Source: JBFJWU01 sp041623475 [NCBI: bacterium]
GTDB taxonomy: Bacteria; J088
NCBI GenBank assembly: GCA_041623475.1
Contig: JBFJWU010000032.1
Span: 1 to 16,337 of the forward strand
Length of the DNA: 16,337 bases
Direction of reading: 5' to 3'
Made by a program: the position numbers and the translations under genes. The notes under the pieces were generated by a model. That model had not been told where the DNA came from. It was given only the letters and a program-made list of their open reading frames with translations, and made no database searches. The first letter of the stretch is position 1, and each line of letters opens with the position of its first letter. This document shows positions 1 through 8,300 of the stretch, piece after piece.

Positions 1-650
1 ACCGACTGCAGGATTCCTTCGATGGATCGTTCCGCCAGCCAAGGATCTGCAGGGACATTTCCTGGCTCAACGAGCAGGCGGATATCGGCACCCTCGTCGT
101 CTTCCAGTTGTTTCAGGATCGGCGCGATCAATTCGCTTTTGGCGTTGCCGACGACAACAATTGGCGCATTGGCTGAGCGGGTCCGGGGAATCTGCGAGAA
201 GATACGCTGCAGAAACTCATATCCCATGTATGTCAGGTAGACACCATTGGCAAACATCCGGCCTTCGTTTACCTGGGCCCGCAGTCCGGTTGCAATGATC
301 ACTGAGCGGCATACCGCCAGCGGGCCATTGTCGGATTCAACCTGCCACAGGCCGTCGTCGGCCGGAATCACCCGGGTCACACGTTCCTTGATGATTGGTA
401 TTTCAAATCGCTCGATGTCGGTTAACAGGTTTGATACCAGTTCGTCGTTCTTCAGGTAAAAACCAGGTCCGGTCAGATAACATCCGCGCCAGGCACCCAA
501 CCCCCCTGGAAGTCCAGGTTCAAAAACGACGGTCTCCAACGGTATCGCACTGTGGCCTTTGACCCACCGGCAACGAATGGCCGCTGACAGGCCGGCGGGG
601 CCACCGCCAATGACGGCGACATCGACGCGCCTGGTCCCTCCTTTTGTCAC
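1..650 (-). CDS. Thioredoxin-reductase-like FAD/NAD(P) oxidoreductase, C-terminus outside window
   Basis: The first 216 residues of a pyridine-nucleotide-disulfide-oxidoreductase-fold flavoprotein are visible. The FAD-binding Rossmann motif GGGPAG lies at about residues 15-20. It is followed by a TrxR-like block (FEPGLPGG, about 43-50) and the second FAD contact IIATGL (about 118-123). The second nucleotide-binding strand reads VVVGNAKSE (about 165-173), which departs from the usual GxGxxA. Where thioredoxin reductases carry the CxxC redox pair this protein reads YLTYMGYEF, so it is probably not a disulfide reductase. A ferredoxin/NAD(P) reductase or a substrate oxidase or dehydrogenase is as likely (inference). 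The start is GTG at 650, whose GTGA overlaps the TGA of the upstream aconitase small subunit, with GGAG about 6 bases before it. A second, perfect GGAGG lies inside codons 4-5 with no in-frame start after it. It is the fifth gene of the operon that begins at 5261. The substrate is unknown. Confidence 0.82.
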   Translation of the reverse strand, partial: MTKGGTRRVDVAVIGGGPAGLSAAIRCRWVKGHSAIPLETVVFEPGLPGGLGAWRGCYLTGPGFYLKNDELVSNLLTDIERFEIPIIKERVTRVIPADDGLWQVESDNGPLAVCRSVIIATGLRAQVNEGRMFANGVYLTYMGYEFLQRIFSQIPRTRSANAPIVVVGNAKSELIAPILKQLEDDEGADIRLLVEPGNVPADPWLAERSIEGILQS

Positions 651-1138
651 GAAGGCTCCTGTACCAGGGGTTCTCCCTTTTCCATCCACGGCAGGATCCC
701 GCCGCTTTCCAGCAGTGACAGGTCATAAAGATCCAGTGGGGATCCACTGGCAAGTTCCTTACCGTCCGGCGTAGAAATTGCTGCACCCGGCAGGGTAATG
801 ATTAATTCGTCATAACCATTGAGCGGCCGCGGGTCCGGTAACTCGACGACGCACAGCCCGGCATTGATCGCATTTCTCCAGAAGATGCGGCTGATTGATG
901 TCGCGATTACGGCGCGAACACGGTTGAGCGTCAGCGACTGGATTGTCGTTTCGCGGCTGGAGCCGTAGCCAAAATTTCGCCCGGCAATGATGATTCGGTC
1001 GACTGATCCGCCGGGTCCGTCCATACCCTGAAGCCCATCCCTGACGGTCAACTGATCAAGGCTGAAAAACCGACTCGGATGCAGTACATCCGTATTGATG
1101 TCGTCTCCAAGCCAGGTAACTGCGCCTCGTATTTTCAT
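647..1138 (-). CDS. Aconitase-family small (swivel) subunit, LeuD/homoaconitase-like
   Basis: This 163-residue protein matches the small subunit of 3-isopropylmalate dehydratase or homoaconitase, which closes over the Fe-S large subunit and helps bind the substrate carboxylates. Visible family motifs are GDDINTD (residues 11-17), GRNFGYGSSRE (53-63) and FWRNAINAGL (86-95). The usual Cys between the glycines of NFGCGSSRE is Tyr58 here. The Ser-Ser-Arg is kept, but the following residues are ETT where His is common, so specificity may differ from LeuD. I prefer the ATG at 1138, which overlaps the previous gene's stop as TGATG and has AGGA about 6 bases upstream; a GTG one codon earlier (1141) is the alternative. 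It lies directly after its large-subunit partner. Leucine synthesis is possible from the fold alone, but the neighbours (homocitrate-synthase type, radical SAM, flavoprotein) argue for another acid. Confidence 0.88.
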   Translation of the reverse strand: MKIRGAVTWLGDDINTDVLHPSRFFSLDQLTVRDGLQGMDGPGGSVDRIIIAGRNFGYGSSRETTIQSLTLNRVRAVIATSISRIFWRNAINAGLCVVELPDPRPLNGYDELIITLPGAAISTPDGKELASGSPLDLYDLSLLESGGILPWMEKGEPLVQEPS

Positions 1139-2352
1139 CACTGGTCCTGGATCGCCGCTGGCCGGCTTATCCGGCCGGTAATCGCTGCTTCAGCGACGAC
1201 CGCCGGGTTGGCCAGCCAGATACTGGCATCTTTGCTGCCCATTCGACCCTGGAAATTTCGGTTCATCGTAGCGATACAGATATCGCCCGAGCCCAGGATA
1301 CCCTTGTCAATACCGCCACATGGCCCGCAGCTTGGGTGCCCGATCACAAATCCAGCTGCAAGCAAGTCCCGGATATGGCCTGCATCAAGCGCTTTCAGGT
1401 ACTCGGATCTGGATGATGGAATGGCGATTGCCTTGACTCCGGGGTGAACTGTTCGTCCGCGAACAATCCGGGCAGCGACGGCAAAGTCTTCCAGGCGACC
1501 GGAATTACATGATCCCAGGTATGCCTGGGTAATCGATGTGCCCACGAATTCGTCAACGTCGTTAATACCGAAGGGCGACCCGGGGCAGGCCAATTTGGGT
1601 ACCAGGTTCCCGAGGTCGATCCGCGTGAACTGTTCATAGGCGGTACTGTTCGGTTCATAGGATTCTGGAACAAAGAGTCCATTCGCCGCACCGCCGTCGA
1701 CCACCATGTTGCAGATGGTCGCCCGCTGGTCCAGCGTCAGCCCGTTATCCGTATGGTCAAAGAACTCGATTGACCGACGGTGGAACCCGTTGGCACCCAG
1801 TATCCGGAAACATTCGAGGATGATATCCTTGCCAAAGACATCGCTGGCGCTGAATGATCCGTGAATTACAATCGCGACAGCTGGTCCCGCGGCGATCCAC
1901 ATATATCCACGAACCAGGCCATACAGAAGGTCATGGGACCCGAATCCGGCTGCCCACGCGCCTTTGGCGCCGGCGGTAACGGTGTGGGAATCGGCACCAA
2001 CGACCAGTGATCCAGTTGTCAGTCGCTCGTCTTCAAGAAGCAATTGATGGCAAATCCCGTCAAAGCGGCGATAAACCCCGGTCCATCCATACCGGTCTAT
2101 GATTTGTTCGACCCTGGATAAGATCTCGGCCCGCTCGATTGTGGCGGGTGGCGCAAAGTGGTCCGCTGCGGCCAGTATCCGGCGTGGCGAGACTGTTGGG
2201 CCTCCCAGTGCGTCCAGTCCAGCCTCGATTAGAGAGATGGCGTATTCGGGCATCAGGAACAAATCCGGTTGGACGGCGATGTGGTCGCCAATCGGAGCCT
2301 TGCCGGATACCCGGTGTTGCTCAAGAATTTCAGCGCTTCGGGTCAGCGTCAT
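1138..2352 (-). CDS. Aconitase-family large subunit, LeuC/homoaconitase-like
   Basis: This 404-residue [4Fe-4S] hydro-lyase subunit would interconvert a 2-hydroxy and a 3-hydroxy tricarboxylate or dicarboxylate through dehydration. All three cluster cysteines are present: Cys282 in LGSCNSGR, and Cys342 and Cys345 in HPSCGPCGG. The active-site block GADSHTVT (119-126) and the arginine-rich NRNFQGRMG (364-372) are intact, so the enzyme should be catalytically competent. The length of about 400 and the SCGPC form resemble the short archaeal/bacterial homoaconitase and LeuC type rather than the longer proteobacterial LeuC of about 465 residues. The ATG at 2352 overlaps the TGA of the condensing enzyme by 4 bases (ATGA), and its own stop overlaps the small subunit by one base. 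Exact substrate is not readable from sequence; the partner synthase suggests a homocitrate-like or alkylmalate-like acid (inference). Confidence 0.9.
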   Translation of the reverse strand: MTLTRSAEILEQHRVSGKAPIGDHIAVQPDLFLMPEYAISLIEAGLDALGGPTVSPRRILAAADHFAPPATIERAEILSRVEQIIDRYGWTGVYRRFDGICHQLLLEDERLTTGSLVVGADSHTVTAGAKGAWAAGFGSHDLLYGLVRGYMWIAAGPAVAIVIHGSFSASDVFGKDIILECFRILGANGFHRRSIEFFDHTDNGLTLDQRATICNMVVDGGAANGLFVPESYEPNSTAYEQFTRIDLGNLVPKLACPGSPFGINDVDEFVGTSITQAYLGSCNSGRLEDFAVAARIVRGRTVHPGVKAIAIPSSRSEYLKALDAGHIRDLLAAGFVIGHPSCGPCGGIDKGILGSGDICIATMNRNFQGRMGSKDASIWLANPAVVAEAAITGRISRPAAIQDQ

Positions 2353-3584
2353 GTATCTGCCGGTGCACCATTGGTCAAACGAGACAGTAGCTCAGCAAAT
2401 TCCTGTTCGTCAATCTCCAATCCGGACAAATACCCGTAGTAGGTATCAAGCAACTGGCGACTCTTTGCCGGATCGGATCGTGGTTGAACGCGAATTGCAG
2501 TAAACAAAGCATCGACGTCTACCGCTGCCGGGTCAATGCCCATCTTCGCCAACAGGGCGCGGATGTGAGCGCGGCCGGATGTCCGACCGAGTACAAAATT
2601 GCGTTTGCGGCCCAAATCCTCAGGTTCGACCGGCTCATAGATTCTGGGTGATTTCAGGACACCGTCGACGTGAATGCCGGATTCGTGACGAAATGCGGTC
2701 CACCCGGTTAACGGTGCCTGGACCGGAAGGGGAATACCGCTGTCAATCTCAATTTGACGTGCCAGGTCGACCAGCATCGGCAAATCGATACCAGGGGATT
2801 GTTCCAAAAGGTATTCCAAAGCAGCCACGACCTGCACAAGGTCGGCATTCCCCGCACGTTCTCCCAGGCCATTCATCGTGACGGACAGCCACGTTGCACC
2901 AGCGTGGGCGGCCGTAACCGTGTTCGCTGTGGCCATTCCGAAATCATTGTGACAGTGCACCCCTACAGGTGTCGTTCCGCTTGCAGTCCGGGCTGTTTCG
3001 ATCCAGCCGTCGACTTTGTTCGGGGTCAATACACCAACGGTGTCGCAGAGAAAGACCGTTGCGGCGCCGCCGGCGCTGGCGCGCTCGCAGAAGTCTTTCA
3101 ACAGATCGCGTGATCCCCTGGACGCGTCTTCCGCGACCATATGCACCTTGCAGCCCAGGGTTGCGGCAACTCGCAAAAAAGCATCGATTCGCGACAGGAC
3201 CTCTTCTTTCCGCAGGCCCAGTTTCTGCGAAATATGCAGTTCACTGCAGGGAAACATCGCGAAGACGTGCTTGAATCCATAGTCTGCGGCCATGCGCAGC
3301 TCGTTCTCGTTGCTGCGAATGGACACGCCGGCCGTGGCGCTTGTCAGCGATGTGTTCATTTCGGCGTGGGCCAGCCATTCGTTACGGTTTCCCGGCAGCC
3401 CGATGTCAAGCATGTGAACTCCCGCCGCTTCCAGCTTCAGGGCAATCCGACGGCGTGCTTCGCTGCCAAAGACGACGCCCGGAACTTGCTCACTTTCCCG
3501 CAGGGTGTTATCAAGCAGAAAAATGCCGTTAACGGCCACAGTGATGTCCAATTCGAGTCCACCGAGTGGTGTGGACCGGATCAA
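2349..3584 (-). CDS. Homocitrate synthase / isopropylmalate synthase family (DRE-TIM metallolyase)
   Basis: This enzyme condenses an acyl-CoA (normally acetyl-CoA) with a 2-oxoacid by Claisen reaction in the cytoplasm. The TIM barrel runs from about residue 18 to 285. It shows LRESEQ with Arg29-Glu30 (Glu rather than the Asp of LeuA/NifV, as in lysine-pathway homocitrate synthases), the metal-binding HCHNDFG (210-216), NGLGERAGNADL (238-249) and the post-barrel RHESGIHVDG (299-308) typical of homocitrate synthase/AksA types. At 411 residues it lacks the LeuA C-terminal leucine-binding domain, so feedback control by leucine is not expected. The start is uncertain. The open frame begins with TTG at 3584, immediately after the in-frame TGA of the radical SAM gene and with no ribosome site. 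TTG at 3551 with GGTGGA about 6 bases upstream, or GTG at 3539, would place the barrel nearer the N-terminus, as is usual. The substrate 2-oxoacid is unknown. Confidence 0.9.
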   Translation of the reverse strand: MIRSTPLGGLELDITVAVNGIFLLDNTLRESEQVPGVVFGSEARRRIALKLEAAGVHMLDIGLPGNRNEWLAHAEMNTSLTSATAGVSIRSNENELRMAADYGFKHVFAMFPCSELHISQKLGLRKEEVLSRIDAFLRVAATLGCKVHMVAEDASRGSRDLLKDFCERASAGGAATVFLCDTVGVLTPNKVDGWIETARTASGTTPVGVHCHNDFGMATANTVTAAHAGATWLSVTMNGLGERAGNADLVQVVAALEYLLEQSPGIDLPMLVDLARQIEIDSGIPLPVQAPLTGWTAFRHESGIHVDGVLKSPRIYEPVEPEDLGRKRNFVLGRTSGRAHIRALLAKMGIDPAAVDVDALFTAIRVQPRSDPAKSRQLLDTYYGYLSGLEIDEQEFAELLSRLTNGAPADT

Positions 3585-5261
3585 TCATTTGTAACGGGGG
3601 CGCTGCGCAGGAAACGCCCGGCTTAGCGCCTTTGCTGCATCGGCGTATCGGAAAGTTTCATCGATGATGGGTTGTTCCGGATCGAGACCACTGGACTCGG
3701 CAATTGCTGAACGGCGAGTGCGGCACCACTCCCTGCCTTTGGCCGGGTTACTGGGTTTGGTTGGGTCCTGGCCAAGAAAGCAGAACTCCATGCATTTCAT
3801 CGATTGTATGTGGGCTTCAAAATCCCGGATTGTCCCGTTGTCTCGCTCGTCGCCGAAATAGTCGTGGATCTTGTAGCCCAACGTCGAATAAGTGTCTGCG
3901 TTGCCGCCCCCATGGGCGTCGAAGTAGTCTTGTATTGAGGTTCGATCAGTCTCCATGTTGTGCGCGTCCGGGTTTTCAAATTGCGGGCTGCCCGGCTCCA
4001 ACTGGACGCTCCAGGTCATTAACCGTTTGTAGATTGAATAGTCGTTCCTGATTCGGTTTATCATCCTCGCCGTATCGCGGGCGGTATGAACGGTTTCGCC
4101 TGGTAGTGCAATGGTAAAAAACACGTCGGTGGTAATCCCGCGGTCCTGCAGCCGGTTCATCGCGTCATAAAAAGCCTCGTCGGTATAGAACGGTTGCTTG
4201 TTCAGCCTGCGGACGTCCTCGTTTCCGGCATCCGGACTGAGGGCCAGGTACGAATAAGGATTGTCCTGTCCAAATGTCTTGACCCATTCGTCCAGAAACC
4301 GATCCGTCGGCAGTCCCCAGCACTCAAAGTAGTAGTCAACATCCAGCTTCCGGCGCCGGATTTCCTGAAACATGGCGACGTAGTAGTCGTCGCGATCAGG
4401 TGTCGGGTCAAAACACAGCGCCATGGTCCGGTAACCGTGATCCATTGCTTTTTCCACGTCATCGACGACCCGGCGATAGTTTCGAAATCGAAGGGTCGGC
4501 GTCGATGTAACCCGGCGTAAAGTATCCCTGTTGCCGCCGCAAAACGAACACTTCCAGGCGCAGCCCCGTCCCGTAAACAGGGGGAAAAAACTTCGCTTGT
4601 CCATTTTCTGGGTTTCGTCATTTTCGCGATGGCTGAACTGTTTTGGATAGGCCAGTGGAAAGCCAAACCGGTCTACATAAATGTCCCGGTTTCTCAGCAG
4701 AGTCAGGTCTCCGAAATCAAGGCTGTCGATGGTTTCCTGGTCACTGGCCACGCGACGCGAATTTTCGACCACCTGGCCGTCCGGGCTTCGCCAGATCAGG
4801 TTCGCTACGTCAGCAAATTCCCGTTTACCGGATACAGCTTCGGCAAGCTCGACCACAGCAATTTCGCCGTCGCCCTGGATAACTGCATCGATGTGGGGAT
4901 ACGCATCCAGCAAACTGGTCCCAAAGTACCCCGCTGTAATGCCGCCCAGAAAAATGAACACGTCTGGACGCTGTTCGCGAATTCGTCGGGTGACGTCCAG
5001 GACATCGAATGTCTGGTAGTGCCAGTACAGTGCCGCACCGATCATCGGTGCGTCGGTCATCGCCGCGTCCTCGACCAGTTCGGCTTCGGGGTCCCTGATC
5101 CATTCGACACCAAAATGAACGATCTCTGCCTGGTATCCATTGCGCTGCAATTGGTTCGCAAGCGCGGGCAGGCCCATCGGCATATAGGTAATATTCAGAA
5201 ATTCGCCCAGTGGCAAATACACACTGGAGAACTTCGGTATGTGCAACAGCAGGCAGTCCAT
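3585..5261 (-). CDS. B12-binding-fold radical SAM protein
   Basis: This is a 558-residue radical SAM enzyme and the first gene of the operon. Residues 1 to about 145 resemble a cobalamin-binding Rossmann domain, with LPALANQLQRNGY at 31-43, a GGITAGYFG stretch near 106-114 and IDAVIQGDGE near 124-133. The classical DxHxxG cobalamin motif is not seen, so B12 binding is unproven. The radical SAM [4Fe-4S] motif is GCAWKCSFCGG with Cys234, Cys238 and Cys241, followed by a TIM-barrel region including LSPDAGNEDVRRLNK (341-355). Near the C-terminus Cys490, Cys494 and Cys513 (KCMEFC and EWC) could bind a second cluster or reach the active site. Class members methylate unactivated carbons or rearrange and cyclise substrates; I cannot tell which applies here. 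The ATG at 5261 has a GGG-rich but poor ribosome site and a candidate promoter about 50 bases upstream. Its stop is followed directly, in frame, by the synthase reading frame. Confidence 0.9.
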   Translation of the reverse strand: MDCLLLHIPKFSSVYLPLGEFLNITYMPMGLPALANQLQRNGYQAEIVHFGVEWIRDPEAELVEDAAMTDAPMIGAALYWHYQTFDVLDVTRRIREQRPDVFIFLGGITAGYFGTSLLDAYPHIDAVIQGDGEIAVVELAEAVSGKREFADVANLIWRSPDGQVVENSRRVASDQETIDSLDFGDLTLLRNRDIYVDRFGFPLAYPKQFSHRENDETQKMDKRSFFPLFTGRGCAWKCSFCGGNRDTLRRVTSTPTLRFRNYRRVVDDVEKAMDHGYRTMALCFDPTPDRDDYYVAMFQEIRRRKLDVDYYFECWGLPTDRFLDEWVKTFGQDNPYSYLALSPDAGNEDVRRLNKQPFYTDEAFYDAMNRLQDRGITTDVFFTIALPGETVHTARDTARMINRIRNDYSIYKRLMTWSVQLEPGSPQFENPDAHNMETDRTSIQDYFDAHGGGNADTYSTLGYKIHDYFGDERDNGTIRDFEAHIQSMKCMEFCFLGQDPTKPSNPAKGREWCRTRRSAIAESSGLDPEQPIIDETFRYADAAKALSRAFPAQRPRYK

Positions 5262-5311
5262 CCCCGTGATCCCGTTTTATCACTCAACCAAGTTGTCTGT
5301 GCTCCGTGACC

Positions 5312-5340
5312 ATTGTAACCGTTGCGAACCCCTGAACTCC
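5312..5340 (-). promoter_or_regulatory. Candidate sigma70-like promoter of the radical SAM/homocitrate synthase operon
   Basis: Read on the minus strand, TACAAT (5317-5312) makes a good -10 box. A poor -35 (GGAGTT or TGGAGT) lies about 17 bases upstream. The predicted leader to the ATG at 5261 is about 45 bases. This is the only gap (5262-5396) between this operon and the peptidase gene upstream, so a promoter is expected here, but the -35 match is weak. Confidence 0.35.
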
Positions 5341-5374
5341 AGTGTTTTCGCGCTATTTACGTGCGTCAGGGCGA

Positions 5375-5392
5375 TCTGCCCCGTGTGGCAGA
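5375..5392 (-). terminator. Hairpin after the 1020-residue peptidase gene, possible terminator
   Basis: TCTGCC and GGCAGA form a perfect 6-base-pair stem around a 6-base loop, starting 4 bases after the peptidase stop codon (TAG at 5399-5397). No U-run follows on the minus strand, so it is not a classical intrinsic terminator. It may protect the 3' end or sit at a Rho-dependent stop. Nothing else is recognised in the 135-base gap apart from the promoter candidate. Confidence 0.35.
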
Positions 5393-5396
5393 CGTG

Positions 5397-8300
5397 CTAG
5401 AACCCTGTACCCAGGCCAAAGTAGATTCTTACCGGGACCGCGTCCCGCCGTACGAAGCGGTTTTGGTCGACGTTGAATCGTTCGTCGTCCTGGAAACCGT
5501 AGGCTACACGGACATAAGAGTTCCAGGGGATGCCATTAAAAATGTCGGCTTTCAGCCGAAGATCAACGACTGCGTCGTATAGAAATCCGGTGTAGTCCGG
5601 ATCATACGCTGCGGTGGAAATGTTGGACGGGCGCGGTGCTGTGGCTGCCAGCTCTCCCTGGAACCAGCGTTTCGCCAATTGCCCGAAACGCGCTGCATCG
5701 GGCCACGCGTTGCCCGCTTCCAGGGCGAACTCCACCAGCAAGGCATCGAACAGGAATGGTCCCCAGGCGCCCAGGTTTGTCGCCAGCATTGCCCTGGTCG
5801 CGGCCCGAGCCAGCACGAGCTTTTCACCGGAAATTGCGAAATCGTCGTAGCCGGGCAGGTTGCTGAAGCTGCGAAACTCGCCGCGCCGGAAACTGAACAC
5901 ATTGCCGCCCAGAAAGAACTCGTCAAACACATCGACGTCGCGGCTGATCCAGCCAACACGCAGGCCGAGCTCTGCTGCCATATGGTCGCCGCCCCGGGCC
6001 CAGAACAAGTCGCCGAGCCCACGGAAATAGGCGTTTGATTGCTCGCCCAGTTCCAGCAGGCCCGTGGCCGGGTCCAGGACCGCGTTACCTGTGCTGTCAA
6101 TTTGCGGCAAAGCGACTGTGCTTCGGGCACCGGCGGCCGCAAGATATAGCGTCAGGCCACGTGGATCGATATCCGTCCGCAGCCGGGTTGACCCACGGGA
6201 ATAAATCGCCGCCAGGTCGGCATCAATCCGGTTCAACCGGTCGTAGGATCGCCCCACGCCCAGCAGGCCGATCTTGTCTTCGAACCGAATTCGGCTGGCA
6301 CCCACCGAACTGCCCAGTGTCCATGCGTCGCCGGGACGGTACGCCGTGGATACCGACATCGAGTCCCAGGTAAACGGTGAGCGGGTCTGGCCGATCCCGG
6401 GCAAGGCAAATTCCAGATCCCCCAGAAACCGGCTGGCCGAGAAGCCGACAACCGGGGCCAGGCCTGTATAGCCGTAACGGGAATAGCTGTAATCCAGGTT
6501 AACGTCTATCGATTCGCCAAACAGGCCCTCGAGCTGAAGGCTGTGGTTGAGGCGTTCATCCGCGAGTGACAGGATGACACCCCCCAGGGGTTCGCCGAAC
6601 AGGTATTCAAATTCCGGATAGATCAGCGGGCGGGCCAGGCGAAACTTCGCCGGTCGAAATGCAGCAGACGAGGCCGAACCTGCTGCCCGGGTTGGCAATG
6701 TTACTGTTGCCCAATTGACATCACTGATGGGCCGGGCGTGGGTTACCGCCGTCAGCGGCAACCAGTTGAGCTGGAATTTGCCGTGATGATAGACCGTTGC
6801 AACGGCCATCGTCGCGGCAACCGGGGCTGCGTCAACAACGCCACCAATGGCACCGGTACGCATCTCGATGGTTCCGTTGGTGGTATCCAGTACATAGGCC
6901 TGGAAAATGCCGCTGCGGTCGCTGCTGAACCACACGGTCCCTGTCGTCGCGGCCGCGGGCCTGCGTTCTTCACTGTCCGGCCAGTCCAGTATGTCCACAG
7001 TCGCCGGACTGTCCGGGTCCATGCGCATCAGGTCCGCACGCGTGCCGTGCATCAGTGTTGCGTACAGGGTTCCATCGGGCGCAAACGTCAGATCGCGGAT
7101 CTGCCAGCCCCAGGGCAGGTCGGTCTGGCGAGTAATGTCGGTTACTGTTGCGCCGGTGACGGTCATGGCCACCAGGTTCCAGCCGCCAGGCGACCGTTGG
7201 GCGGCATACAATCGGCCCGACGTCGGGTCAATCGCCGGCCAGCGCATCCGGGCCCGTTCGGTCAGGTACTCGTACTCCCCGGACAGTGGATCGACTTTGA
7301 TCAGCTCATACGTTTGCCGGATGCCGCGACGATGGTCGCGTCCCGTCGTGGCGACCAGAAAGGTGCTGTCCAAAGACCACGCAGCGCGATCGGCTGTCGT
7401 GGCGGCGATTGCGGTTTGCTCCGACGGGGCGGTAACCGGCGTGATCACAAGGGTGTCATTGCGGCGTTCTGCGGAACCGCTGGATACATAGGCCAGCCAT
7501 TGGCCGTCGGGTGAGACAGACGGGCGCATATTGTACTTGCCGCGGTTGTCAAATGGTTCGCCCTCAAAGATCCACGGTTGCCTGTTGATGTCCGATATCG
7601 CCTGGCGTTCGACGTGTCCTCGCCAGCGACGATCCAGTTCAGTGACCGGGAGGCCATAGGTTTTCTCGATGGCGCGGTTAAAACTGGTCATTGTTGAATC
7701 GCCATAGGTCCGGATGACGTTGTACAACGATTCGTATCCCCAGTTGTCGACAAGGAAATGCATCCAGCTGTATCCCTGGTTGTACACCATCTCACCGCCC
7801 ACGTAGTCCTTGCCGATGGTGGAGCGCATCTGGTCGAACGACAACAGCTTGCCTTCGGACCAGGCCGTCCGCTGCAGCATCCGCCGGTGGGTGTCAAAAC
7901 TGTCGAATCCGGCCCGTTCGGCTTCATACTGGGCGATGCCCTCGGTGAACCAACGGGGCATGGATTCACTGAAGACCACCAGCGACAGGCCGCCCTTGGC
8001 CATTGATACACCGCGAGCGCTTTTTCCAAACTCTTCGATGCCGCCAATGACGAGTCCGCCCAGCCACCTGGGAAAGCGCTGACCAGGGGTGATGGTCGTA
8101 ATATGGGCGAATTCGTGGGTCGCGACATTTTCGACCCATGGGTGGTAGCCTCGCAGGTCAAAATCGTCTGTGGTGCTGTACAGCTCGATATGGTTGAGCA
8201 ATGTGTAGGCCCCGCCGTTAAAGAACTCGGCACGGTCGTGGAGCACCCAGGAGGTTCGGTCGTGGGGTGCAAATTCGTAGTTGTCGGCGACGCCTGGTCC

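Noticed and set aside
636-646. Perfect GGAGG at the start of the flavoprotein gene as the real ribosome site for a later start
   Set aside because: No in-frame ATG, GTG or TTG follows at a usable distance; the first ATG after it is out of frame.
1138-3584. Plain leucine operon leuACD
   Set aside because: The synthase has the Glu-type DRE motif and no leucine-binding domain, no leuB is visible, and the neighbours are foreign to leucine synthesis. It is not excluded outright.
3585-3587. Selenocysteine or other recoding at the in-frame TGA between the radical SAM gene and the synthase
   Set aside because: No SECIS-like hairpin is evident just downstream, and both proteins look complete on their own; an ordinary stop is simpler.
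3585-3588. ATG at 3588 as start of the synthase
   Set aside because: It is in a different phase from the synthase frame, so it cannot start it.
4629-5309. Plus-strand open frame of 226 codons opposite the radical SAM gene
   Set aside because: It lies antisense to a gene with clear motifs, encodes no recognisable domain, and fits the long shadow frames common in GC-rich DNA.
6738-7514. Plus-strand open frame of 258 codons opposite the propeller region of the peptidase gene
   Set aside because: Antisense shadow of repetitive Ser/Thr/Val-rich coding sequence; it has no domain signature or ribosome site.
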